Source: a virus. From it: a stretch of DNA of 45,524 nt. The notes under the pieces are model-generated. The model saw only the letters and a list, made by a program, of their open reading frames with translations, did no database searches and was not told where the DNA came from. Location of the stretch: IMG/VR virus record IMGVR_UViG_3300027743_000043, positions 1 to 45,524 of that record; one strand, written 5' to 3'. Positions 17,752 to 24,716 of the stretch are shown in pieces. Positions within the stretch are counted from its first letter, which is position 1; each line of letters starts with the position of its first letter. Both the position numbers and the translations under genes were made by a program.

Positions 17752-18839
17752 CAGAATGCAAAGCTCACGTTGGTGGCTTCGACCTTGTCGACGTCGAGCG
17801 GGTCGTCCGGGTCCGTCTTGAACGTGATCGAGACCGTGATCGTGCCTGGCCCCCTCTTGGTCTCCCCCGTGTTGAAGGTCTTGTAGACCCCGGCCATCTC
17901 GTCCTCCGGGAAGCGCCCGACGTCGTCGTGGTCGACGTTCGGCGGGAAGAAGGCCGGGGCGCCTGCGTAGAAGTCGACGTCGGCGTTGAAGATGTCGTCG
18001 GTCGCGACGTCCTCGGGCTGAACCACCGGCCACGCCTCGTACCCCATGACCTTCAGGTACCGGGCGAACCAGAGCTTGCCCTCGTAGCTGGCCTTGCCGC
18101 CGATCGCCCCCGGACGGGACCAGGTCACGTCGAAGGTCACCACCTTCTGGCCGACGGCGACAGCGGCAGACTTGAGGGCGTCGTAGGCGATCCAGATCAG
18201 GCGCGTGCCCGGACCGACGGTCTGGGTCTTGGACGCTCCGACCTCGTCGTGGCCGGCAGTCTCGGTCAGCAGGAAGATGTCCCAGTTGAAGCCGGCCAGG
18301 CCGATGTCCGTCGCGATCGACATGGCGAGGACGTTCGAGTAGAGCGAGCTGGCATCGTCGGGCGCAGTGTAGTCTGAGCCGCCCGCTCCATTCCACGAGA
18401 CTGTGAACGGCACCTCCTGCTCGCCGAACGGATCGAAGCCGGAGGAGCAGATCGCCCCGGTCAGCGTGTCGATGAGGACGTACTCACCGGCGTCGATCAC
18501 GTGGAAGGTCAGCCCGGAGAAGACCTTCGACCTGGGGTCGGCCACCGCAGGGAACGCGTGGAACTTGTTGGGGGCTGCGGTGAAGGCGGGCACGGGGTCG
18601 GCTTCGCTGCCCGGAGGGGCAGACACCTTCTCTGGGAACGGGCCGTAGGCCAGGACGCCGTCCTGCCAGCCGAACCAGGGGAAGTCCGACTGCAGAGTGA
18701 TGCGGACGCTGGGGTCCGTGCCCCCCGACGGGATGCTCGAGTCGACCTGCCCCATGCCCTGGACGAACAGCAGGAGATACCGGCCTCCGGGCCAGTTCAC
18801 GTTCACCAGGTGCTGGGTGGGGTCGTGGGCTAGCGGCAT
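17751..18839 (-). CDS. Unknown protein between gcrA-like and terL genes
   Basis: A 362-aa protein from ATG 18839 (TGATG overlap), beginning MPLAHDPTQHLVNVNWPGGR. Beta-rich with many Asp/Gly/Pro; segments such as HVIDAGEYVLIDTLTGAICS and GTITVSITFKTDPDD suggest two or more beta-sandwich domains. No signal peptide or membrane span. It sits where a small terminase is common but does not look like one (too large, no DNA-binding motif). Probably a virion or tail protein; not recognised. Confidence 0.6.
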   Translation of the reverse strand: MPLAHDPTQHLVNVNWPGGRYLLLFVQGMGQVDSSIPSGGTDPSVRITLQSDFPWFGWQDGVLAYGPFPEKVSAPPGSEADPVPAFTAAPNKFHAFPAVADPRSKVFSGLTFHVIDAGEYVLIDTLTGAICSSGFDPFGEQEVPFTVSWNGAGGSDYTAPDDASSLYSNVLAMSIATDIGLAGFNWDIFLLTETAGHDEVGASKTQTVGPGTRLIWIAYDALKSAAVAVGQKVVTFDVTWSRPGAIGGKASYEGKLWFARYLKVMGYEAWPVVQPEDVATDDIFNADVDFYAGAPAFFPPNVDHDDVGRFPEDEMAGVYKTFNTGETKRGPGTITVSITFKTDPDDPLDVDKVEATNVSFAF

Positions 18840-19516
18840 CAGCGTGCAGTCCGGCCGAAGGTTCGCTTTGGGAGGTAGCTGTCGGCCCCTGGGGGCTTGC
18901 GGAGGGGCTGGACGCTGGCCCGGTGGTGATACGGGCAGTAGGCCAGCGGACGCGCTCGGCTGGCCCCTGAGGCCCGTGGCGCGTCGCACACCAGCCCGTC
19001 GGGCATCGGCCACTGGCAGCGATCGCCCTCGGGGACGGTGGCATCCCCTGCCGAGGTCGCCATCGGACCCTCGAGGCTGGCGGCTCCCTTGGTTTCCTTG
19101 GACTTCGGAGGCCTCACCTGGTCGATCTGCATGGTCCTGGACACAAACACGGTGGTGTTCCCCATCCCCATGTTGACCCTGCCAGCCCGAGGCTCAGGTC
19201 CGGTCTGAGTGTCCTGGGACTTGTAGTTCGCCTTGGCTCTGACCCTGCTGATCTGACGCATCTTCACGTCCATCCGCACGCCAGTTGCCCTGCCGGCGGT
19301 CCTCGGATACTTCTTCTGCAGGTCGAGGCGGTGGATCTTGCCCCCGACGGCAGAGATCGTGAAGGTGACACAGGAGCGGGGGAACTCCGCCCGCATCGCC
19401 TTGACGATCTTGGCGATCGTCAGGTAGGCCCCGCGCGTGCCCGAGTACAGGAGCTCGAGGTGCGCGATCTCCTGAGAGGTCCACCTGCTGTTCGGGGAGT
19501 CGGTCTTTGTCATCAT
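18839..19516 (-). CDS. gcrA: GcrA-like transcription regulator
   Basis: A 225-aa protein. N-terminal HTH-like region RWTSQEIAHLELLYSG...TISAVGGKIHRLDLQ (~11-68) parallels the GcrA DNA-binding domain (WTDE...NAVIGKVHRLGL). The C-terminal end DRCQWPMPDGLVCDAP...YCPYHHRA (~166-200) matches the RNA-polymerase-binding CxWP...C...YCxxH end of GcrA. Host GcrA activates sigma-70 promoters carrying methylated GANTC. A Lys/Arg-rich middle of ~90 residues is longer than usual. The start is ATG 19516 (or 19513); no clear ribosome site is visible, because the first 62-bp repeat ends at these codons. A TTG further upstream would read into the repeat. Confidence 0.65.
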   Translation of the reverse strand: MMTKTDSPNSRWTSQEIAHLELLYSGTRGAYLTIAKIVKAMRAEFPRSCVTFTISAVGGKIHRLDLQKKYPRTAGRATGVRMDVKMRQISRVRAKANYKSQDTQTGPEPRAGRVNMGMGNTTVFVSRTMQIDQVRPPKSKETKGAASLEGPMATSAGDATVPEGDRCQWPMPDGLVCDAPRASGASRARPLAYCPYHHRASVQPLRKPPGADSYLPKRTFGRTAR

Positions 19517-19812
19517 CAACAGAAGTCTCGTTTTGTTGCGTACAAGTTTAACGACCAATCCTCATGGTCTTTCTACGTTGACAGCATTCTCGTTTTCCTG
19601 ACAGCAATTGCATCCTTCTGTTCTCATGACCTTTCTACGTTGACAGGAACTTCGTTTTGGAACCAGCAATTGCATCCTTCTTTTCTCATGACCTTTTGGG
19701 GTTAACAGAAATCTCGTTTTCCGCGTTGCAATTGCATGCTTCAGTTCTCATGGTCTTTTGGGGTTGACAGAAATCTCGTTTTGACCCGTAGAAGTTTAAC
19801 TGATCCTGTGAG
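19517..19812 (-). repeat. 62-bp tandem repeat, block A (5 copies)
   Basis: On the plus strand the anchor TGACAG/CAACAG occurs at 19517, 19579, 19641, 19703 and 19765, exactly 62 bases apart. Each unit reads TGACAGAAATCTCGTTTT (with changes), 8 variable bases, then CAAGTTTAAC or CAATTGCAT, 8-10 variable bases, CTCAT, about 10 variable bases and CGT or GGT. Copies 2-4 carry CAATTGCAT. Copy 5 decays into the TGTG-rich region after about 45 bases. On the coding (minus) strand, every full unit holds an ATG. The block abuts the gcrA-like start. Confidence 0.95.
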
Positions 19813-20100
19813 CCACATACGCCGGGTGTGTGCCTCATCGGCCGGCCAGTGTGCCGGATGTGTGGCCAGAGGTTCAGGTGTGAGCCGCATACGCTAGCAG
19901 TGTGCCTCATCGGTCGGTTCCCCGACAGGTGTGTGGCCAGAGGTTCAGGTGTGAGCCCTCATTGCCAGGTGTGAGACTCACAGGCGCGGACGGGATCTTG
20001 TGCGACGGGTGCAGATCCGATGTGTGGCTCACTGGCCGGGTTGTGAGGCTCACTGCTCCGCTGTGGTCCGGATGTGGGGCGTGTGTGCCAGGTGTGTTGG
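19807..20100. repeat. TGTG-rich patch with a 72/71-bp direct repeat
   Basis: Two direct repeats, 19807-19878 and 19879-19949, each begin TGTGAGCC and end TGTGTGGCCAGAGGTTCAGG; a third copy begins at 19950 and diverges after about 10 bases. Within and after them TGTG-containing boxes (TGTGAGCC, TGTGTGCCTCAT, TGTGTGGC) recur roughly every 10-24 bases. Open frames across it are Ser/His/Thr/Pro-rich and have no ribosome sites, so I regard it as non-coding: a likely protein-binding or replication site. Confidence 0.8.
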
Positions 20101-20101
20101 T

Positions 20102-20321
20102 CAACAGAAGTCTCGTTTTAGTCCGTACAAGTTTAACTTCCATTCCTCATCTTCTGCCAACGTTAACAGGAACTTCGTTTTGATCCAAGCAATTGCATCG
20201 ATCAGTTCTCATCTTCTGCCAACGTTAACAGAAATCTCGTTTTAGCCGACGCAAGTTTACCGATCTTTCCTCATGGTCTTTCTACGTTAACAGAAATCTC
20301 GTTTTATTCAGTGCAAGTTTA
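20102..20321 (-). repeat. 62-bp tandem repeat, block B (4 copies)
   Basis: Anchors at 20102, 20164, 20226 and 20288, again exactly 62 bases apart. The last copy runs into the TAA stop (20319-20321) of the secreted Cys-rich gene: that stop codon is the TAA of the repeat's GTTTAA element read on the minus strand. Copy 2 of this block carries the CAATTGCAT variant. Confidence 0.95.
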
Positions 20322-20666
20322 ACTGCACTCCTCCCGGAAGCGCCGGCAGTTGCCCTGGCCTCGGTCCCCGCGTTCGTCCTTGAACATGCAGGCGCGGCGC
20401 AGCCGCTCGCAGCGGCCACCTCTACCACCGCCACCAATGATGTCGCCGATGCCCCCAATGACGCCGCCGCCGCCGCCGCCTCCCCTTCCACCGCGCTCAT
20501 CTCCGCACTGCTCTCGGAAGCGCCGGCAGTTGCCGTCGCCCCGCTCGCCCAGCGAGTCACGCATCAGGCAGGCTTGGCGCAGAGATCGGCAGTCTTGTGC
20601 CTCGACGAGGGTCGGGATCAGCCCGACGGTTGCGAGGGAAGCGGCGATCAGGAGTGCCTTGAGCAT
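20319..20666 (-). CDS. Secreted Cys-rich two-module protein
   Basis: A 115-aa protein. A signal peptide is clear (MLKALLIAASLATVGLIPTL then VEA|Q, cut near residue 23). The mature part has two copies of one Cys module with identical spacing, C26-C33-C47-C54 and C86-C93-C107-C114. Each contains DxxGxRGxGNCRRFREEC-like sequence, joined by a Gly-rich linker (~59-84). Even Cys counts and export suggest disulphide-bonded periplasmic or surface modules. AAGGGG precedes ATG 20666. The gene lies between two blocks of the 62-bp repeat and its stop is part of the repeat. No family recognised. Confidence 0.75.
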   Translation of the reverse strand: MLKALLIAASLATVGLIPTLVEAQDCRSLRQACLMRDSLGERGDGNCRRFREQCGDERGGRGGGGGGGVIGGIGDIIGGGGRGGRCERLRRACMFKDERGDRGQGNCRRFREECS

Positions 20667-20685
20667 TTGGTTGTTTCCCCTTGGT

Positions 20686-20967
20686 TGACAGAAATCTCGT
20701 TTTGGAACCAGCAAGTTTACCGATCCGCTCTCATCTTCTGGTGACGTTGACAGAAATCTCGTTTTATTCCCAGCAAGTTTACCGACCGATCCTCATCTCT
20801 CTTCAACGTTGACAGAAATCTCGTTTTGATCAGTGCAAGTTTACCGATCAATCCTCATGGTCCGTTGGGGTTGACAGAAATCTCGTTTTGATCGGTAGAA
20901 GTTTAGCTTTCAGCTCTCATCTTCTGCCAACGTTGACAGAAATCTCGTTTTCCTGACAGCAAGTTTA
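20686..20967 (-). repeat. 62-bp tandem repeat, block C (5 copies)
   Basis: Anchors at 20686, 20748, 20810, 20872 and 20934, exactly 62 bases apart, all with TTGACAGAAATCTCGTTTT intact. The right-most copy ends in the TAA stop (20965-20967) of the small-terminase-like gene; the left-most copy merges into the leader of the secreted protein gene. It fills almost all of the 298 bases between those two genes. Confidence 0.95.
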
Positions 20968-21441
20968 ATCATCCTCGCCTGTCGTCTGGAAGGCTTCGTC
21001 CTCGATCTCAGTAAACTCTGCGTCCACGACCGACGGGTCGTCGGGCAGGGATGGGTCGTGCTCGATCAGGGTCGGCGGGCGGTAGCCCCGGTCCAGGAGC
21101 TGCTGCCTGAGCTGGGCGGCGGTCATCTTCGGGCCGCCGTCTGCGCCGACCGCCGCAGCCGTGATCGTCGCATCGACCTGCTTGGGGATGATCTTGCCGA
21201 CGAGCGGACCGAAGATGTCGGGCTTCTTGCGGGACAGCCACACCAGGTAACCGATCGCTCCGTCCTTGCCCTTCCCGTCTGACCCGCTCTTGTGCATGGC
21301 GTCGATCACGAGCTCTTGGACGATGCGCCCGTTCTTGTTGGGAATGCCCTTGCGGGTCTTCGTGGCCTTGTCGCCCTTGTGGAGCGGCTTGAGGCCCCGG
21401 TATTGGGGCAGGTCCAGCTTCGGAGATCTTGATCCGGCCAT
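20965..21441 (-). CDS. DUF5681-like protein, possible small terminase
   Basis: A 158-aa protein. RKGIPNKNGRIVQELVIDAM and IGYLVWLSRKKPDIFGPLVG then KIIPKQVDA match the pattern of DUF5681-type phage proteins (KGTPNK...; FxxLxGKxLPxQV), often placed near terminases and proposed as small terminase subunits. The N-terminus is basic, the C-terminus acidic (VVDAEFTEIEDEAFQTT). ATG at 21441 lacks an obvious ribosome site. TerL lies 3 kb downstream, which is a longer gap than usual. Confidence 0.6.
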   Translation of the reverse strand: MAGSRSPKLDLPQYRGLKPLHKGDKATKTRKGIPNKNGRIVQELVIDAMHKSGSDGKGKDGAIGYLVWLSRKKPDIFGPLVGKIIPKQVDATITAAAVGADGGPKMTAAQLRQQLLDRGYRPPTLIEHDPSLPDDPSVVDAEFTEIEDEAFQTTGEDD

Positions 21442-21850
21442 CCGACACCAAATCTAGTTGTTTGACGGACCGATGAAGGAACCGAACCTGGGCGTCGACC
21501 TGGCCGAGCGACGATAGGGGCCGCTTCCGGACCTTTTTCGAAACCACAAACTCCTATTAGGAACGTTCGCTGGACCCACCGGACCCGACGGTCTGGACGG
21601 GGAGGGGCTCCCTATACTGCTCCTACCCTTATTTTAACCCCTTTTCCCCCCTTTCCTACCCGACGGGACAGCATATTCTCACACACACACGTGCAAAGAA
21701 TATCCGTCCAGGCGTCCAGTTCCTCGGCTAACCATCTTGTAATCAAACAATTTTTTGATAGGACGCGTCACTGGACGCCTGGACACGAAAATGGCGGCAC
21801 CCGTTTTCTGATCTGGACGGCCCGACGGGTGGAGGACGGGTCCGGACGGG
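21442..21850. other. Intergenic region with inverted repeat, candidate origin or control region
   Basis: This 409-base stretch has no supported gene. It holds a run of AC repeats (21681-21690), a pyrimidine-rich tract on the plus strand (about 21600-21657), an AT-rich core (about 21727-21760) containing ATCAAA...TTTGAT, and a 15-bp inverted repeat flanking that core. It lies directly after the primase-helicase gene and before the small-terminase-like gene, so it should also contain the promoter for the late genes; I cannot pick a convincing -35/-10 pair. Confidence 0.6.
21706..21784. repeat. 15-bp perfect inverted repeat around an AT-rich core
   Basis: GTCCAGGCGTCCAGT at 21706-21720 is exactly mirrored by its reverse complement at 21770-21784. 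The 49 bases between them are AT-rich and include ATCAAA and TTTGAT as a small inner inverted repeat. Arms are too far apart for a typical terminator and no T-run follows, so a binding site pair or origin structure is more likely. Confidence 0.85.
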
Positions 21851-24628
21851 TCAGCCCAACGGGGGCACCCGTCCGCGATGCTGCCGGGGTACTTCCGCGT
21901 TCAGATCCTGGTCCGTTCGGCTCAGGGTGGTGTGTCCGCCCTGCCGGTTCGCAAGGAACCCAGCCCTCGCATTCCAGTGCGCCAGCCCCGCCTCGTTCAG
22001 CTTCAGACCGCCCACGTGCCGCTGCGGCTGCCCGAACTTGTCGAACTTGAACATTGCGCTATCCGGGTGGAACTTCAGGGCCTTCGCGAATGCGCCAGGC
22101 GACGGGATCGGCAGGCCGTGGTTCTCCTCTCGCCAACTGTGAAACGCCGCGTAAAGATCCGCGCTGACGTTCATCGCGGTCCGGTCGTACTCGCAGCAAT
22201 CCCTGACGAAGCCGATCGAGATGTTGCTGTCCTCCCGGAGCTCAGCCGAGGCCTCGTCCATGTCAGGAGTGTACGAGTAGTGGCCCCTCGCCAGGGCCCG
22301 CTTCATCCCGGCAATAGCCCAGTTCAGGACGCCTGACTTCTCCTCCTCAAGCACCCAGTCCGCCGGAGACGAGTAGCCCCTCGCAACCGCCTCAGCGGCC
22401 ACGCCCGTCGGGCGCAGGGGGTCGAACACCGTCCGGATGCGCAGGATGGCCAGGCGGTTCTCCATTGCCCTGCTCATCTCCCTGAACTGCGGCATCACGT
22501 TCGCGCCCCAGAACGACGGCCCGCGGTAGACGTGCGCGGTCTGGGCACCGTTCTTGATGTTCACCCCGACGGGGTCCGACGACAGCAGCGCCTTCACCAT
22601 CGAGCTGATCTCCCACTTGGACTGATCGAAGGCTTCGTGCAGGACCCAGGGCACGCTGCGGAGGAACGGCTCCGTGCCGTGCGGCTTTGAGAGCTGGTCG
22701 ATGGGCTGCGTGATCGGGGCGTTCGTTATCAGGCCGCTGAGGACGTTCAGGAGGGTCGACTTGCCGGAGTTGCTCTCGCCGACCAGGACCAGAGCCCGCA
22801 TCAGCGCCTTCTGCTTCCGGGCCAGGAGCGCCATGCCTAGGTTCTCCTGGATGAATGCGACCGCGCCGTCGTCCTTCACGATGTCCTTGAGCGTCCGCAT
22901 CCAGATCGGGCAGGCGGCCGCCGGGTCGTACTCGCACTCGATGCGGGCTGTGGCGTAGTCGTCCGGCCTATGCGGCCGGTGGTGCATGGTTTCCAGGTCG
23001 ACCAGGCCTGACTGCGTTGAGATCATCCCGTGCGCGTCCCACTGCACGTCAGCTTCGTCCTGGTGGATCTCCCCCATCCGCTGCAGGTGGGCGATCGTCT
23101 CATTGATCACGGTCGTCGTGGGCACGATGCCCAGGGCGTCGCACCCGACGTTGATCTCTCGAGCTAACCAGGACTTTTCCTCCTTCGTCACCCCGTACAT
23201 CGCCCACAGCCCATCCCGGTAGCGCCAGGGCACAGAGCCGATGTACATGAGCTGCTCGCCCCGCTGCTCCAGAGCTGCCAGGACGCCGGCGGCCAGGACC
23301 ACGTGGGCGTCCTTCTTGCCCTTTTTCTTCCTCCCCTCCTTGGGCTCAGGCCGGGGCTCGCTCTTCCGCTGCGCACGGACCTGGTCGAGGTGCACCACCT
23401 GGGCAGCCCTCCCCGTCGGGCGGGGTGCTGGCTTCGGCATGGAGGCGAGCTGCTGCATGCCCCGGTTGGCCTGCAGGGAGGCCAGCTCCGGCGGCTCCCC
23501 GCCCATCGCTTCGTCTAGGATCTCGCCGCTGTCGTCCTCAGGATCGTGTGAGCCCTCATCGGCCGTGAGTGCCCTCTCTTCCTCCACTTGGTCCTCTGGC
23601 GGCTCCGCCGGGAACTCGTGGCCCACCTTCTTGATCCACCCCCGCATCGCGCCTCGGACCTTCCGGCGCTCGACGTCCATGTTCCAGCTGTCCTCGGCGA
23701 CGCGCTCTAGGGCCTCCATCATCTTGGCCTCGACGAAGTCCTCGGTGTAGCCCTGGGACAGCATGCCCGACGTGACGTCGCGGATGGTCAGGTGGACGGA
23801 GAAGGTCTCGTCTATGCCCTCGTCCCGGCGCTGCTCCAGGTACTCCATCCGGGCCAGGCGGTCCCGCCAGTCGATGTGGTCGGTGTAGCCCTGCAGCTCA
23901 GCCACCCGGAGGAACGGGTTCTCCTGCTCCGCCACCTTCCGCTCCCGGACCTTTCGCGTCAGCACTGGAGGGGCCTCCTGGGCGGCCAGGGAGCCCAGCC
24001 AGGCGCTCAGCACCGCTCGGGGGTACCTTTCCCCCTCGCCAGCCAGCACGCGCACCAGCGCCCACGCCCCGGCTTTGGTGTTGTGGGTTCCCGGAACCCG
24101 GAGCAGGGTGACAGCGTGCCGGGTCGCCTTGTCCCCCGCCAGGTGGTTTCCAAGGACTTGGAGTTCCGCCTCGTAGGCTCTGACGTCCTCGGGTCCGGGC
24201 GCATCCGTCGGGTCGGTGAAGAACCAGTAGGCGTGGACGCCCCCTCCGGACCTGTGCATTCGGCTGGGCGGGTTCGGCAGGGCGGCCAGGGCTGCCAGGA
24301 CCTCGTCCTCGGTGTTCAGGATGTCCTTGAAGTCGATGTCGACGTGCAGGCACGTCAGGGCGGCCACGTTGGGCTTGACCCGCTTGTGCCCCTTCAGGAT
24401 CGGGCTGACGCAGTGGAAGCAGCCCCGCTCGGCCCTGTCGTGCTTGACCAGGAACCGGCGGATGCGCTCTGGGTCCCTCGTCAGGACGTGGACTTCGCCC
24501 TTGCCTGACTGGCCCCGGACGTTGGGCAGGCTGCACACGTAGACGGGGTGGTCGTGCCCCTGCAGCATGTAGTCGACATAGAGCGTCAGGTCGGCGCCGG
24601 GGCCGACTTCTTCGTTAATCTCAGTCAC
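21851..24628 (-). CDS. PrimPol (AEP primase) fused to SF3/D5-type helicase
   Basis: A 925-aa protein. The primase part has LTCLHVDIDFKD (catalytic D97-x-D99), MHRSGGGVHAYWFF (H132) and VTLLRVPGTHNTKAG, the three AEP/PrimPol motifs. A long acidic/basic linker (~340-440) follows. The helicase part has LVLVGESNSGKSTLLNVLSG (Walker A, 615-634), VPWVLHEAFDQSKW (Walker B) and GPSFWGANVMPQF (sensor Asn). The protein would unwind DNA and lay primers at the origin. Start is GTG 24628 behind GGGGTGAG. It works with the family A polymerase and probably the nuclease upstream. Confidence 0.88.
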   Translation of the reverse strand: MTEINEEVGPGADLTLYVDYMLQGHDHPVYVCSLPNVRGQSGKGEVHVLTRDPERIRRFLVKHDRAERGCFHCVSPILKGHKRVKPNVAALTCLHVDIDFKDILNTEDEVLAALAALPNPPSRMHRSGGGVHAYWFFTDPTDAPGPEDVRAYEAELQVLGNHLAGDKATRHAVTLLRVPGTHNTKAGAWALVRVLAGEGERYPRAVLSAWLGSLAAQEAPPVLTRKVRERKVAEQENPFLRVAELQGYTDHIDWRDRLARMEYLEQRRDEGIDETFSVHLTIRDVTSGMLSQGYTEDFVEAKMMEALERVAEDSWNMDVERRKVRGAMRGWIKKVGHEFPAEPPEDQVEEERALTADEGSHDPEDDSGEILDEAMGGEPPELASLQANRGMQQLASMPKPAPRPTGRAAQVVHLDQVRAQRKSEPRPEPKEGRKKKGKKDAHVVLAAGVLAALEQRGEQLMYIGSVPWRYRDGLWAMYGVTKEEKSWLAREINVGCDALGIVPTTTVINETIAHLQRMGEIHQDEADVQWDAHGMISTQSGLVDLETMHHRPHRPDDYATARIECEYDPAAACPIWMRTLKDIVKDDGAVAFIQENLGMALLARKQKALMRALVLVGESNSGKSTLLNVLSGLITNAPITQPIDQLSKPHGTEPFLRSVPWVLHEAFDQSKWEISSMVKALLSSDPVGVNIKNGAQTAHVYRGPSFWGANVMPQFREMSRAMENRLAILRIRTVFDPLRPTGVAAEAVARGYSSPADWVLEEEKSGVLNWAIAGMKRALARGHYSYTPDMDEASAELREDSNISIGFVRDCCEYDRTAMNVSADLYAAFHSWREENHGLPIPSPGAFAKALKFHPDSAMFKFDKFGQPQRHVGGLKLNEAGLAHWNARAGFLANRQGGHTTLSRTDQDLNAEVPRQHRGRVPPLG

Positions 24629-24662
24629 AATCTCACCCCGCCGTTGTCACGAACAGACGGTT

Positions 24663-24701
24663 GGGGGACCGACCCGAGCCAAATTCCCGGATCGATCCCC
24701 C
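24663..24701 (-). terminator. Long hairpin before the primase gene
   Basis: GGGGG at 24663-24667 pairs with CCCCC at 24697-24701, and the stem continues inward for about 12-16 pairs with several G-U pairs, leaving a short AT-rich loop. No T-run follows on the minus strand, so it is an attenuator or processing hairpin rather than a classic terminator. Confidence 0.4.
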
Positions 24702-24716
24702 GCTCAGACCGTCAGG

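Noticed and set aside
12112-17886. Long plus-strand reading frames (hundreds of codons) opposite portal, terminase and fibre genes
   Set aside because: They mirror high-GC coding sequence of well-recognised minus-strand genes and are rich in Arg, Ala, Gly, Val and Asp without domains.
19686-20143. Small minus-strand proteins across the TGTG patch
   Set aside because: Open frames exist because the DNA lacks stops, but they are Ser/His/Thr-rich, lack ribosome sites and follow the DNA repeat.
19517-20967. CRISPR array
   Set aside because: Conserved and variable parts alternate several times within each 62-bp unit, variable parts are only 8-10 bases, and several conserved blocks exist; no cas genes are nearby.
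19517-20967. Plus-strand sigma-70 promoters at each TTGACA of the repeat
   Set aside because: A perfect -35 is present but no -10-like hexamer occurs 16-18 bases on in any copy, and no plus-strand gene follows.
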